This document shows, piece after piece, positions 8,835 to 17,512 of a stretch of DNA of 44,148 bases. The notes beneath the pieces were generated by a model that made no database searches, was not told where the DNA came from, and saw only the letters and a list, made by a program, of their open reading frames with translations. A program made the position numbers and the translations under genes. The number at the start of each line of letters is the position of its first letter. Within the stretch, counting starts at the first letter, position 1. Source of the DNA: Heliomarina baculiformis (lineage in GTDB: Bacteria; Pseudomonadota; Alphaproteobacteria; Rhodobacterales; Rhodobacteraceae); contig NZ_JAIMIC010000020.1 of NCBI RefSeq assembly GCF_019966545.1, positions 1-44,148 of the forward strand. The letters run 5' to 3'.

Positions 8835-10177
8835 TCTGCAGCCTCCAGCGCGTCTTCGCTTGGCAGCGACATGGTCATGAACTTGGTCCAGGCGTGGAAC
8901 TGGTTGCGCATCTGGCGTTCGGTAGTCCCGTTTTCCTCGGCCTGAGTGTCGAGATCCTCATCTTCCTTGTAGAGGCGCTGGATATTCACCCATTGCAGCC
9001 CATCAGACATCAGACCTTCCTGCGCACGCTCGTACATTTCAAGATCGTCATGTCCGACGATCGAGGTAGGCGCGTTGATCATCCGGTTGTACATCGCCGT
9101 ACGCGCTACCAATTCGTCCGGTGCATCGACAAGTCGATAGATCCAGCTTTCCACCAGTGTCTTATCGGGGCCAAGAGGGATGAAATTGCGCAGCTGCTGG
9201 ATTGGGCCCTTGATCATGATATTCGGGAAATAGACCGTATTGTGCCGGTTCTCTCCAAGGATCTGCTTGGCCTTTTCTTCGCCGTAGGCTTCGGACATCT
9301 TTTCGAAATATCCGGGAATTTCCGAATAATCCGAATGGATCGAATGGCTCACGCCGGTGTGGCCATGGCCGTTGGGCCATGTGCGGATGCCCATGTCTTC
9401 GAAGAATTCGTAAGGCGACATGAAGGGCGCGATGATCTGCATCGCGGGCGGTTTGGGTGCCCCCTCCGGCTGTTCCATTTCTTCCCAGATCTTCACAGCG
9501 GTCCCGGCCGAACTTTCGTGCGCCACCATCGGATGGCAGGTGTCGGTCTGGTTCTCGACCAGCATCTTCCAGTTGCAGCGGTGCATGTAACGCAGTGGCT
9601 GTCCGGCAACGACCAGCTTCCCGGCGGGGGAACGGTCGATCATGTTGTCGAACGAGGATAGCGACTCGCCAAAGTACTCTTCGAACCCGATTCCTTCTTC
9701 TGCCAGCCGGGCAAAGATGAAACCACGGTAGTTCATCACCGCCCCGACCGACTTCATGCCCTTGCCATTTTCCGTCTGGTCCAGACCGGTCCCCTCGTAC
9801 CCTTTCTTGAGCGGGATCGCGAGAAGACAGCCATCGGTCTTGAAGGACCACGCGTGGTAGGGGCAGCGAAAGAATTTGCCCGTGTTACCGGTGCGATCAA
9901 TAGCGATCTTGGTGCCCTTGTGCGGGCAGCGGTTGTGCAGAACCTTGACCTCGCCACCGCTGTGACGCACCTGGATCACGGGCTGATCGCCAATCTGGGT
10001 GGTATAGTAGTCTCCTTTGTTCGGGGTCTGGCTGTCATGGCCGACGAACACCCAACTGTTGGCAAAGAGATGTTTCATCTCAAGCCGATAGACTTCATCC
10101 GAGGTGTAGACGTCGCGATGCACCTGAAACGGTGTCACCAGCGCCTCGATATCCTGTTTTGTGCGATAGGTCGTCAT
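8831..10177 (-). CDS. Rieske non-heme iron dioxygenase, large (alpha) subunit
   Basis: This 448-residue catalytic subunit has its Rieske [2Fe-2S] ligands at Cys84, His86, Cys105 and His108 (CPHKGT and CPYHAW). The mononuclear iron site follows: Asp212, His215 and His220 in NQTDTCHPMVAHE, and a candidate carboxylate near Asp378 (GHDDLEMYERAQ). It would insert oxygen into an aromatic or heteroaromatic ring using electrons from the reductase encoded just upstream. The start at 10177 is preferred over a longer in-frame one because the protein then begins in the usual place and an AGGAAG-like ribosome site precedes it. Related alpha/beta/reductase sets occur in IacC/IacD and IadD/IadE indole-3-acetate degradation systems; benzoate- or phenylpropionate-type oxygenases are other possibilities. 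Confidence 0.94.
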   Translation of the reverse strand: MTTYRTKQDIEALVTPFQVHRDVYTSDEVYRLEMKHLFANSWVFVGHDSQTPNKGDYYTTQIGDQPVIQVRHSGGEVKVLHNRCPHKGTKIAIDRTGNTGKFFRCPYHAWSFKTDGCLLAIPLKKGYEGTGLDQTENGKGMKSVGAVMNYRGFIFARLAEEGIGFEEYFGESLSSFDNMIDRSPAGKLVVAGQPLRYMHRCNWKMLVENQTDTCHPMVAHESSAGTAVKIWEEMEQPEGAPKPPAMQIIAPFMSPYEFFEDMGIRTWPNGHGHTGVSHSIHSDYSEIPGYFEKMSEAYGEEKAKQILGENRHNTVYFPNIMIKGPIQQLRNFIPLGPDKTLVESWIYRLVDAPDELVARTAMYNRMINAPTSIVGHDDLEMYERAQEGLMSDGLQWVNIQRLYKEDEDLDTQAEENGTTERQMRNQFHAWTKFMTMSLPSEDALEAAE

Positions 10178-10188
10178 GACTTCCTCCG

Positions 10189-11145
10189 TCAGATGTCGAG
10201 TTTCAGGCGGGCAGACTTGGCGCGGCTGACGCAAATCTGCATGACCTTGCCACTGTCGCGTTCGGCTTGCGACAGGACCACGTCGCGGTGATCGGGCGTG
10301 CCCTCAAGCACATCTGTCTGGCAGATACCGCAATCGCCGCGCTGACAATCATAGATCAGATCTTCGCCCGCTTCTTCGAGCACGTCGATGATCGTCTTGC
10401 CCGGCGGGATCGTGTAGACCGCGCCGGTCGACGCGACTTCTACCTCAAACGCAGAATCGTCGTCCTGATCGGCGGCCGCGTCGAACAGTTCGAAATGAAC
10501 GCGTTCGCTTGGATATCCTGCTGACTCTGCTTGTGATTTGACCGCTTCAATCATCGGTTTTGGGCCGCAGACATAGATATGAGACTGTGGGTCAGCGTCG
10601 CTCAGAGCCTTCGCGATATCGAGTGGCCCACCCGCATGATCGTCTCGGTGCACGGATAGGCGGTCGCCGTGGTCCTGCGTCAGCCGGTCGATGAATGCGG
10701 CGGCGCTGTCGTCGCGAATCGCATAATGCAGACGGTAGTCGCGGCCCTCTGCCTTTAGCGCGGTGGCCATTGAGATCATCGGCGTGATGCCGATTCCACC
10801 GGCGATCAGAACCGAAGGTACGCCGTCTGTGGCAAGCGGGAAATCGTTCTTGGCGGGCTCGACAGTGACAGTGTCACCTTCTGCCAGCCCGTGCATGAAC
10901 CGGGATCCGCCGCGGCTTTCATCTTCAAGCCTGATTCCAAAGACATAGGCCTTGGGTTCATTGGCTGCGCCGTCAAAGTCGATCAGACTATAGGGCCGTG
11001 TTGCACCATCGGGCAGGTGAACCTCGGCATGTGCTCCTGCCTCGTAAGGCGGAAGTGTACCGCCATCGGGCGCTACAAGAGTGACAACGCGGATTAGCTC
11101 TGCCGCCTTCCGCACTTCCTTGACTGTCAACGTGATGGCCGACAT
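10189..11145 (-). CDS. Oxygenase reductase (FNR-type with C-terminal [2Fe-2S] ferredoxin)
   Basis: This 318-residue flavin reductase of the phthalate-dioxygenase-reductase/VanB type passes electrons from NAD(P)H to the Rieske oxygenase. The flavin motif RPYSL starts at residue 50, the nucleotide-binding GGIGITPM is at 116-123 and YVCGPKPM is near 191-198. The plant-type ferredoxin cluster ligands are Cys267, Cys272, Cys275 and Cys305. The domain order (flavin, NAD, ferredoxin) is typical for two-component oxygenases with no separate ferredoxin gene. It is the first gene of the minus-strand operon, and 11 bases separate it from the alpha subunit. Its promoter lies in the 170-base region shared with the divergent TRAP operon. 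Confidence 0.93.
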   Translation of the reverse strand: MSAITLTVKEVRKAAELIRVVTLVAPDGGTLPPYEAGAHAEVHLPDGATRPYSLIDFDGAANEPKAYVFGIRLEDESRGGSRFMHGLAEGDTVTVEPAKNDFPLATDGVPSVLIAGGIGITPMISMATALKAEGRDYRLHYAIRDDSAAAFIDRLTQDHGDRLSVHRDDHAGGPLDIAKALSDADPQSHIYVCGPKPMIEAVKSQAESAGYPSERVHFELFDAAADQDDDSAFEVEVASTGAVYTIPPGKTIIDVLEEAGEDLIYDCQRGDCGICQTDVLEGTPDHRDVVLSQAERDSGKVMQICVSRAKSARLKLDI

Positions 11146-11160
11146 GGCCTCCCCTTTTTA

Positions 11161-11170
11161 TGCAAATGCA
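11161..11170. promoter_or_regulatory. Candidate MarR operator, site 1 (TGCAAATGCA)
   Basis: The near-palindrome TGCAAATGCA lies 16 bases upstream of the reductase start (11145), in the divergent control region 11146-11315. Related sites occur upstream of the opine-dehydrogenase-family gene and the iorA-like gene. Assignment to one of the two MarR proteins in the window is inference. Confidence 0.4.
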
Positions 11171-11315
11171 GGCATCTCTGGCTTGCCTAAGCATGAGCGA
11201 GCGATGTTTTAAGTGTCAAGGTTTAAGTATGAAAAGATGAAAACTCATATTTTTATTGCCAGACTCGTGAACGCTTGATTACGCTCTGACCATAACAACC
11301 AACCGGGAGACGACC

Positions 11316-12341
11316 ATGAATAAGATCATGAAGACCATTTCGGCCGCCGCGATCGCGGTTGCTTCGACTGGTCTTCCTGCCGCCGCGCAGGAAACCACGC
11401 TTCGCTTGTCCAACTGGCTGCCGCCGTCGCATCCGATCGTGAAAGATATCGTGATGCCCTGGGCCGCGAATGTCGAAGAAGCCACCGAAGGCCGCGTAAC
11501 CGTGCAGATCCTCGATGCGCCACTCGGGCCGCCGCCCGCGCATTTCGATCTTGCTGCCACTGGCGCTGCCGATGTTACTTTTGGCGTCCACGGTTACACG
11601 CCGGGCCGCTTTTCGCTGACACAGATCGCGGAGCTGCCCCTGAACACGCCTAATTCCGAGGCACTTTCCGTCGCCTACTGGCGCGTGCACGAAGCGATGA
11701 TGGCAGAAAAAGCCGAGCATCAGGGTGTTAAGGTTCTGGCCGTCTGGGGCCACGGCCCGGGTCACATGTTCACGACCGGCGCGGATGTAAGCCCGATGTC
11801 GGCAGTCGAAGGTCTCAAGATCCGGGTTGCCGGAGCCCTGACCAGCCAGCTGGCCGAGGAAATGTCGATGGTTCCGCTTCAGGCGCCGTCGCCAAAGACC
11901 TACGAGCTTCTGTCGGGTGGTGTCGCGGATGCGATCTATTTCCCTTATGAATCGGTGCCGTTCTTCAAGCTCGACTCGCTGCTGACCAAGGCGCTACGCG
12001 TTGATGGCGGCCTCTATAACGTGTCATTTTTCATGGTCATGAACCAGGCCAAATTCGACAGCATGTCCGATGCCGACAAGGCTGCCATCGACGAAGTCTC
12101 GGGCGAGGCTCTCGTCCGGATGGCAGGCAAGGCTTGGGATGCTGCTGACGAGGCTGGTCTTTCCGCGCTCGAGGGGACCGTCGACTTCCACGATGCAACC
12201 GAAGAAGAGATGGTGGCAGTCGAGGAAATGTCGCAGCCGCTCTACGACACGGTTCGCAAGGCCTTCGACGAAAAGGGCGTCGATTTCGACGCGGCGCTAG
12301 AAATGCTGCGCAATGAAACCCAGGCGGTTCTGTCCGAATGA
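11316..12341 (+). CDS. TRAP transporter substrate-binding protein (DctP family), system 1
   Basis: This 341-residue periplasmic protein has a cleavable signal peptide (basic start, Ala-rich core, likely cut after PAAA near residue 24). The mature part begins with the DctP pattern TLRLSNWLPPSHP and continues as a bilobed solute receptor. The start at 11316 follows a GGGAG ribosome site. It heads an operon with the small and large permeases and a MarR regulator, divergent from the dioxygenase operon. This suggests import of the acid degraded by that operon. Ligand specificity cannot be read directly. Many DctP proteins of this class bind carboxylates through a conserved Arg, which fits an aromatic acid such as indole-3-acetate. 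Confidence 0.92.
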   Translation: MNKIMKTISAAAIAVASTGLPAAAQETTLRLSNWLPPSHPIVKDIVMPWAANVEEATEGRVTVQILDAPLGPPPAHFDLAATGAADVTFGVHGYTPGRFSLTQIAELPLNTPNSEALSVAYWRVHEAMMAEKAEHQGVKVLAVWGHGPGHMFTTGADVSPMSAVEGLKIRVAGALTSQLAEEMSMVPLQAPSPKTYELLSGGVADAIYFPYESVPFFKLDSLLTKALRVDGGLYNVSFFMVMNQAKFDSMSDADKAAIDEVSGEALVRMAGKAWDAADEAGLSALEGTVDFHDATEEEMVAVEEMSQPLYDTVRKAFDEKGVDFDAALEMLRNETQAVLSE

Positions 12342-12859
12342 CGGACACCCGCCAAACCGGGGCAGGGCGTCGCGCAAGCGCCCTGCGCCAGACGTTCCGG
12401 CGCATCACGGCGGTTCTGACCGGGCTGCTGCTTCTGGCGCTGACCGGCGTGACTCTGGTCGATGTGCTGGGGCGCTACTTTTTCAACAGTCCGCTTCCCG
12501 GCGCCTCGGAAATGACCGAATTGCTGGTGATGGCAATCGTCTTTGCCGGCCTGCCGGCGATCTGTCTTGATGACGGCCACATAACGGTCGATCTGTTCAC
12601 GTCGCGCCTCAAGGGGCCACTGGCCGAGGTGCAGACTTTCATGGCGCGGATCATTGTCGCGGTGGTGCTCGCGGTTGTCGCCTGGCAGCTGTGGGAGCAC
12701 GGGATACGGCTGAGCGCTTATGGCGAAACGACTGTTTACCTGCGGGTGCCTCTGATGCCGGTCGCCCTCGCGGCCAGCATTTTGTGTGCCGCATCTTCCA
12801 TCATCGTGCTGGGGCTCGCGGTCATGCGGCTACCCAAGGGAAAATCCGAGGAGATCTGA
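12338..12859 (+). CDS. TRAP transporter small permease (DctQ), system 1
   Basis: This 173-residue membrane protein has a cytoplasmic N-terminus and four predicted helices, starting near residue 24 (ITAVLTGLLLLALTGVTLV). The segment VLGRYFFNSPLPGASEMTEL is a classic DctQ signature. The ATG overlaps the stop of dctP by four bases. It forms the membrane complex with the large permease. Confidence 0.93.
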   Translation: MTDTRQTGAGRRASALRQTFRRITAVLTGLLLLALTGVTLVDVLGRYFFNSPLPGASEMTELLVMAIVFAGLPAICLDDGHITVDLFTSRLKGPLAEVQTFMARIIVAVVLAVVAWQLWEHGIRLSAYGETTVYLRVPLMPVALAASILCAASSIIVLGLAVMRLPKGKSEEI

Positions 12860-12862
12860 AAG

Positions 12863-14149
12863 TTGGACTGGCCCATTGGCATTGCCATTCTCATGGCGTC
12901 AATCTTCACGGGCGTACCGATCGCCTTTGCCCTGACAGCCGTCGGCGTGATCGGCGTCATTTCGATCATCGGTTTCGATCCGGCTATGGCGATGCTGGGC
13001 CAGATCTATTTCGACAGCGGCCGCAGCTATACCCTTTCGGTGGTGCCGCTGTTCTTGCTGATGGGCAATTTCATCGTCCAGTCCGGCATCGCGAGCGAGA
13101 TGTATGATGCCGCCAACGCATGGCTGCGCCACCGCAAGGGCGGGCTGGCAATGGCGACTGTCGTGGCCTGCGGCGGGTTTTCCTCGGTCTGTGGTTCTTC
13201 GCTGGCGACAACGGCGACGATGGGCCGGATCAGCCTGCCTGCGATGCGCCGATATGGTTACTCCGACCGTCTTTCCGCTGCTTCTGTCGCGGCGGGGGGC
13301 ACGCTCGGCATCCTGATTCCGCCCTCGGTGATCCTCGTGATCTACGGCATTCTCACGCAGCAGGATATCGGCAAGCTGTTCCTCGCCGGTCTGATCCCCG
13401 GTCTCATCGGTGTGCTGTTCTATATGTTGGCCGTACGCCTTTCCCTCTGGCTCCATCCCGAAGACCTCGTCACGCTGGACAAGCTGCCGCTGCGCGACCG
13501 TCTGCGCGCGACCAAGGGTGTCTCCGGCGCGCTCATCCTGTTCGTTTTCGTGCTCGGCGGCATCTACATTGGGTTCTTCACCGCCACCGAGGCCGCAGGC
13601 ATGGGCGCAGGTGGAGCGATCCTGATCACCGCTCTGCGCGGCAAGCTGACTCTTCGGGAAACACTGGAAACCCTGTTCGACACCGCCAAAACCACTGCGG
13701 TGATGTTCTTCATCCTCTTCGGCGCGCTTTACTTCCTGAACTATGTGAACCTCTCCGGACTGACCACAGACCTTCGTAGCTGGATCACCGCCTTGGGGGC
13801 CGGTCGGTTGCAGGTGATCCTGATGATTATCGTGCTTTTTTTGGTCCTCGGCTGCCTGCTGGAAAGCCTGTCGATGATCCTGCTAACGGTGCCGGTTCTA
13901 TTTCCGATCGTTTCGGGGCTTGGCTTTGACCCGATCTGGTTTGGTGTCTTTGTCGTGGTCGCGACCGAACTCAGCTACATCACCCCGCCCATCGGGATGA
14001 ACGTCTTCGTCATGCGGATCGTGGCGCCCGACATCCCTCTCGAGCGGGTCTTTGCGGGTGTCCTGCCTTTCGTCTTCGTCGACATCCTGCGCCTGTTCCT
14101 GTTGATCGCCGTGCCGTGGCTGGTGCTGGTCGTTCCCAATTCGATGTGA
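12863..14149 (+). CDS. TRAP transporter large permease (DctM), system 1
   Basis: This 428-residue protein has about a dozen hydrophobic helices and drives Na+-coupled uptake with DctQ and DctP. Family patterns seen include FLLMGNF near residue 68, the CGSSLATTATMG segment near 109-120 and GTLGILIPPSV near 144-154. Translation appears to begin at a TTG (12863), three bases after the dctQ stop. That start aligns with the normal N-terminal helix (MDWPIGIAILMASI), whereas the next ATG would cut into it. Confidence 0.93.
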   Translation: MDWPIGIAILMASIFTGVPIAFALTAVGVIGVISIIGFDPAMAMLGQIYFDSGRSYTLSVVPLFLLMGNFIVQSGIASEMYDAANAWLRHRKGGLAMATVVACGGFSSVCGSSLATTATMGRISLPAMRRYGYSDRLSAASVAAGGTLGILIPPSVILVIYGILTQQDIGKLFLAGLIPGLIGVLFYMLAVRLSLWLHPEDLVTLDKLPLRDRLRATKGVSGALILFVFVLGGIYIGFFTATEAAGMGAGGAILITALRGKLTLRETLETLFDTAKTTAVMFFILFGALYFLNYVNLSGLTTDLRSWITALGAGRLQVILMIIVLFLVLGCLLESLSMILLTVPVLFPIVSGLGFDPIWFGVFVVVATELSYITPPIGMNVFVMRIVAPDIPLERVFAGVLPFVFVDILRLFLLIAVPWLVLVVPNSM

Positions 14150-14155
14150 GGGCGG

Positions 14156-14644
14156 ATGACAGCTAAAGCCGTAGAGGAACTTGAGGCACCGGCGACATCT
14201 GACGCGCAGCCTTTTCTGCCCGATTATCTTCTGTTTCTGACCGCCTCCGTCTCGGCGGCGATGAGCGAAGAGTTTCATGAACACGTACGCACCCGCGGGC
14301 TGCGGGTGCCGGAATGGCGGGTGCTGGCCTGCTTACATGATGATGATGGTCAGATGATCACCCGGCTGGCCCGTTTCGCAATGATCGAGCAGTCCCGCCT
14401 GACGCGGATCATCGACAATATGGACGAGCGCGGCCTGCTCGAACGCCGAAGCGACAAGGCCGACCGGCGCCGCGTCCGGATCTTTCTGACCCGTGCGGGG
14501 GCAGGATTGGCCGCCGAACTGGTGTCAGAGGCGCGCGCGCACGAAAAACGCCTGATCCAACGGCTTCCTGACGGTCTGGGTCAGGATTTGAAAGCCACTG
14601 TAAAACGGCTTCACGGAGTTCTCTGGGACGGAGAGCAGGACTGA
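14156..14644 (+). CDS. MarR family transcriptional regulator
   Basis: This 162-residue winged-helix dimeric regulator has its recognition region at about residues 58-105 (ARFAMIEQSRLTRIIDNMDERGLLERR) and the wing at SDKADRRRVRIFLT. It begins six bases after the stop of the large permease and is co-transcribed with TRAP system 1. MarR regulators (IacR, IadR) control known indole-3-acetate degradation clusters by releasing DNA when the aromatic acid binds; a similar role here is inference. Its gene is tail-to-tail with a second MarR gene. Confidence 0.93.
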   Translation: MTAKAVEELEAPATSDAQPFLPDYLLFLTASVSAAMSEEFHEHVRTRGLRVPEWRVLACLHDDDGQMITRLARFAMIEQSRLTRIIDNMDERGLLERRSDKADRRRVRIFLTRAGAGLAAELVSEARAHEKRLIQRLPDGLGQDLKATVKRLHGVLWDGEQD

Positions 14645-14653
14645 CACCACTCT

Positions 14654-15142
14654 TCAGAGATCGTGTTTTCGGATATTGCCGAGGATGCGATGCAATGTTC
14701 CCACAAAGGCGGCAAGCTCCTGCGCATCGATGCCGGTGAACATCTTCTCGTAATGGTCGTGCATGACCGGCCAGGCGCGATCAAATTCCTCCCGACCAAG
14801 GTCAGTCAGATAAACCTTGCGCACGCGCCCGTCGCCATCCGTTTCCTGGCGGCGGACAAACCCCGATTTCTCAAGCGCTTCAAGCGTGCGCGACATGGTG
14901 GATTGTTCTGTCACCGTGTAGACCGACAATTCGTTGATGGTCAGGCCCGGCACCACAGCCACGACCGCAAGGGTGCGCGCCTTGACGGTCGTCAGGTTTT
15001 GCGGCTTCAGGTCGGTCAGTACCTCGGCGTTATAGCGCCCCATGATGCGGTTCATCAGGTAGGGGGCGAAATTCCAAAGCCCGATTTCTCCCAGTGTCTG
15101 GGGTGGCCGTTCGGCGGTTTCGGGCGTCTGTTGTGTCTCCAT
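14654..15142 (-). CDS. MarR family transcriptional regulator
   Basis: This is a second 162-residue MarR protein, clearly different in sequence from its neighbour. Its winged helix covers about residues 60-115 (LTINELSVYTVTEQSTMSRTLEALEKSGFVRRQ), followed by the wing TDGDGRVRKVYLT. It is convergent with the other MarR gene, with only nine bases between stop codons. It is divergent from the opine-dehydrogenase-family operon across a 272-base region that contains two copies of the candidate operator. It is therefore the likelier regulator of the 15415-25106 genes and perhaps of itself. Confidence 0.93.
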   Translation of the reverse strand: METQQTPETAERPPQTLGEIGLWNFAPYLMNRIMGRYNAEVLTDLKPQNLTTVKARTLAVVAVVPGLTINELSVYTVTEQSTMSRTLEALEKSGFVRRQETDGDGRVRKVYLTDLGREEFDRAWPVMHDHYEKMFTGIDAQELAAFVGTLHRILGNIRKHDL

Positions 15143-15317
15143 AGGGAGCTCCGATTCTGTAAGCCTGAATGTTCACTGACGCAATTATGCGCCGGTTTCC
15201 ACTCTCCTCTGTGGCTCCGGGTGGCCCGGAAGGTCGCGAACGACGCCCGGAGATGCCCGGACCCGCTACATTCTCCCGCATTATGCACATTTTCATTGAA
15301 GCTTAAAATAAATTACT

Positions 15318-15327
15318 TGCATTCGCA
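15318..15327. promoter_or_regulatory. Candidate MarR operator, site 2 (TGCATTCGCA)
   Basis: The reverse complement reads TGCGAATGCA, one base from site 1. It lies in the divergent region between the minus-strand MarR gene and the gene at 15415. Confidence 0.35.
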
Positions 15328-15380
15328 GATAGAGGCTGCTCGGATGGCTTCAAATATAATGCTTTTGGGTCCTTAAAGTA

Positions 15381-15390
15381 TGCATCTGCA
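15381..15390. promoter_or_regulatory. Candidate MarR operator, site 3 (TGCATCTGCA)
   Basis: The reverse complement reads TGCAGATGCA, one base from site 1. It ends 24 bases before the TTG start at 15415, a position where a bound repressor would block transcription start or early elongation. Confidence 0.4.
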
Positions 15391-15414
15391 TTTTATGGGG
15401 CGAAGGGGGACGGT

Positions 15415-16494
15415 TTGAAGATCACGGTAATGGGCGGCGGTAACGGCAGTTACGCAGCGGTAGCAGATGCAGTAGAGGCCGGGCACGACGTCCGGTGGTG
15501 GCGGCGTGACAAGGAAAAGTTCGCACCACTGGGTACGCCCCCAAAGCTGACCGTGACCGATCATGCAGGCTGCCGCGAAATCGCCGTCGAAACCAGCGAC
15601 GATCTGGGTTGGGCGATGGAAGGGGCCGAGGTCATCCTCGCGCCGACCCCCGCCTTCGCACAGGAAGACATGTCAAAGGCGCTGGCCCCGCATCTGGTGG
15701 ACGGGCAGGTGATCTTTCTTGCGCCCGGATCCTTCGGGTCGTGGATCATGTTGGAAAGCGTACGCAAGGCCGGTTGCACCGCCGACGTCGCTTTCTGTGA
15801 AACCGGCACCCTGCCGTGGCTCTGCCGTAAAAAGGGTGAGGCAGAGGTCCGCATCACGACCCGCGCCTCGCGCCTGCCGACGGGTGTTCTTCCCGCGCGC
15901 CTAACGGACATGGCGCTTGGCAAGTTGTCAGAGGTCTTTCCGGATGCGATCGAGCGCTGCGAAGACGCGCTTTCGGGGGCATTGATGAACGCAGGCCCGA
16001 TCATCCACCCGCCGCTGATCCTTATGAATGCTGGGCCGATCCAGCATTTCGATGGCTGGGATATCCATAACGAAGGCACGCAACCCGCGATCCGCGCGGT
16101 GCATGACAAGCTTGATGCCGAGCGCATGGCGATCCGGGAGAAACTGGGATACGACGCGCCGCACTTTCCGCTTGCCGATCACTACAACACGTCCAACTGG
16201 ATGTACGGCAACCTTGCCCATGATAAGCTGGTGGATAGCGGTGACTGGCACGAAGCGCTCGATCTCTATGACCACCGCTACATGACCGAGGATATCGCCG
16301 TCGGTCTGGCGTTGCTGGTTTCCGTCGGTCAATGGGCCGGCGTACCGACGCCGGTGGCAAGCGGCCTTCTGGCCATTGCCGGGGCAGTGACGGGCCGCGA
16401 TCTACGCGGCGAAGGGCGTACCTTCGAAAACCTCGGTTTGGCCGAGCGTTCGGTCGTGGACGTTCAGCAGGATCTGAAGGAAGGTTTGGCATGA
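15415..16494 (+). CDS. NAD/NADP octopine/nopaline dehydrogenase family protein
   Basis: This 359-residue protein has an N-terminal Rossmann domain (MGGGNGSYAA at 6-15) and a C-terminal opine-dehydrogenase helical domain. The family segment IIHPPLILMNAGPI at 196-209 contains the presumed catalytic His198. Relatives reductively couple 2-oxo acids to amino acids or oxidise the products; this family also includes enzymes of unknown substrate. The start is a TTG at 15415 behind an AAGGGGG ribosome site; the next Met (residue 6) would remove the first Rossmann strand. It overlaps the next gene by four bases. Its role in the pathway is not clear. One possibility is handling of amino-acid-conjugated or 2-oxo-acid intermediates, but there is no direct evidence. 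Confidence 0.82.
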   Translation: MKITVMGGGNGSYAAVADAVEAGHDVRWWRRDKEKFAPLGTPPKLTVTDHAGCREIAVETSDDLGWAMEGAEVILAPTPAFAQEDMSKALAPHLVDGQVIFLAPGSFGSWIMLESVRKAGCTADVAFCETGTLPWLCRKKGEAEVRITTRASRLPTGVLPARLTDMALGKLSEVFPDAIERCEDALSGALMNAGPIIHPPLILMNAGPIQHFDGWDIHNEGTQPAIRAVHDKLDAERMAIREKLGYDAPHFPLADHYNTSNWMYGNLAHDKLVDSGDWHEALDLYDHRYMTEDIAVGLALLVSVGQWAGVPTPVASGLLAIAGAVTGRDLRGEGRTFENLGLAERSVVDVQQDLKEGLA

Positions 16495-17471
16495 GCGATG
16501 CGGCCACAGCCTGCATCGGCGCCGGTCGCATGGGCCGTGGCATCGCGCAATGCATGGCCTATGCCGGGCATGACATCGCCCTGATCGACGCAAAACCTCG
16601 CACTGACGAAGGCTTTGATCGCTTTCGCAAGGAAACCCTCGCCGAGGTCGAGGCCGGGTTGACCATGGTCGCCGATATCGGCGGCTTTGATGTCGCGGTT
16701 CTGCCGGACCTGATGAAACGGGTGTCGGTCTATCCGGTGGCCGAAGCGGAACAGGGACTAACCGGGGCGCATATCGTTTTCGAAGCGGTGCCCGAGGTGC
16801 TTGACGCCAAGAAGCACGCGTTTGGTCTGTTTAACGACCATGCCGATAGTGACGCGATCCTCGCTTCCACCACCTCGACCATGCTGTCGACCGAACTGGC
16901 GCAGTATTGCTCAGACCCCGCGAGGTTTTCGAACGCTCACTGGCTGAACCCCGCGCTTCTGGTGCCGCTGGTGGAACTCAGCCCGACAGATCAGACCAGC
17001 GACGCGGTTCTCGCCGACCTGACCGGTTTTCTCGAAGGCATCGGCAAGGTGCCGGTGGCCTGCAAGGCCTCGCCCGGATACATCGTCCCGCGCATTCAGG
17101 CGCTCGCGATGAACGAAGCGGCGCGTCTTGTAGAAGAAGGTGTCGCGTCAGCCGAGGATGTGGACCGGGCCGTGAAATACGGCTTTGGACTGCGGTTTGC
17201 CGTGCTGGGCCTTCTCGAATTCATCGACTGGGGCGGCGGCGATATCCTCTATCACGCGAGCAACTACATGGCCGAGGCGACCGGCGAAGACAGGTTCGCC
17301 CCGCCACAGATCGTCAACGACAAGATGAAAAGCGGTGAAACCGGGCTACGCGCCGGGCGTGGCTTTTTCGATTACGCTGGCCGGGATGTTCCGGCCTACC
17401 AGAAAGACCGAATGGGCGCATTTCTGAACGCCTTGAAACAAGCCGGGCTACACCGGCCACCCAGCGCCTGA
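16491..17471 (+). CDS. 3-hydroxyacyl-CoA dehydrogenase family protein
   Basis: This 326-residue NAD-dependent enzyme has its dinucleotide motif GAGRMGRGIA at 10-19. The FEAVPE segment has Glu98 and the NAHWLNPA segment has the catalytic-position His150. A C-terminal helical domain begins near SPGYIVPRI, where the common Asn of GFIVNR is Pro. The size matches single-domain 3-hydroxybutyryl-CoA dehydrogenases, lambda-crystallin and carnitine-dehydrogenase-like proteins. The start at 16491 overlaps the preceding stop (ATGA) and places the Rossmann fold at the N-terminus; an upstream in-frame extension is Arg-rich and rejected. It probably oxidises a 3-hydroxy acid or its CoA ester. Whether it belongs to the isatin route or to a separate substrate of TRAP system 2 cannot be decided. 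Confidence 0.88.
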   Translation: MSDAATACIGAGRMGRGIAQCMAYAGHDIALIDAKPRTDEGFDRFRKETLAEVEAGLTMVADIGGFDVAVLPDLMKRVSVYPVAEAEQGLTGAHIVFEAVPEVLDAKKHAFGLFNDHADSDAILASTTSTMLSTELAQYCSDPARFSNAHWLNPALLVPLVELSPTDQTSDAVLADLTGFLEGIGKVPVACKASPGYIVPRIQALAMNEAARLVEEGVASAEDVDRAVKYGFGLRFAVLGLLEFIDWGGGDILYHASNYMAEATGEDRFAPPQIVNDKMKSGETGLRAGRGFFDYAGRDVPAYQKDRMGAFLNALKQAGLHRPPSA

Positions 17472-17512
17472 ACGGCGCAGTCAACCAACAATCCGATAAT
17501 AGGGAGACTACA

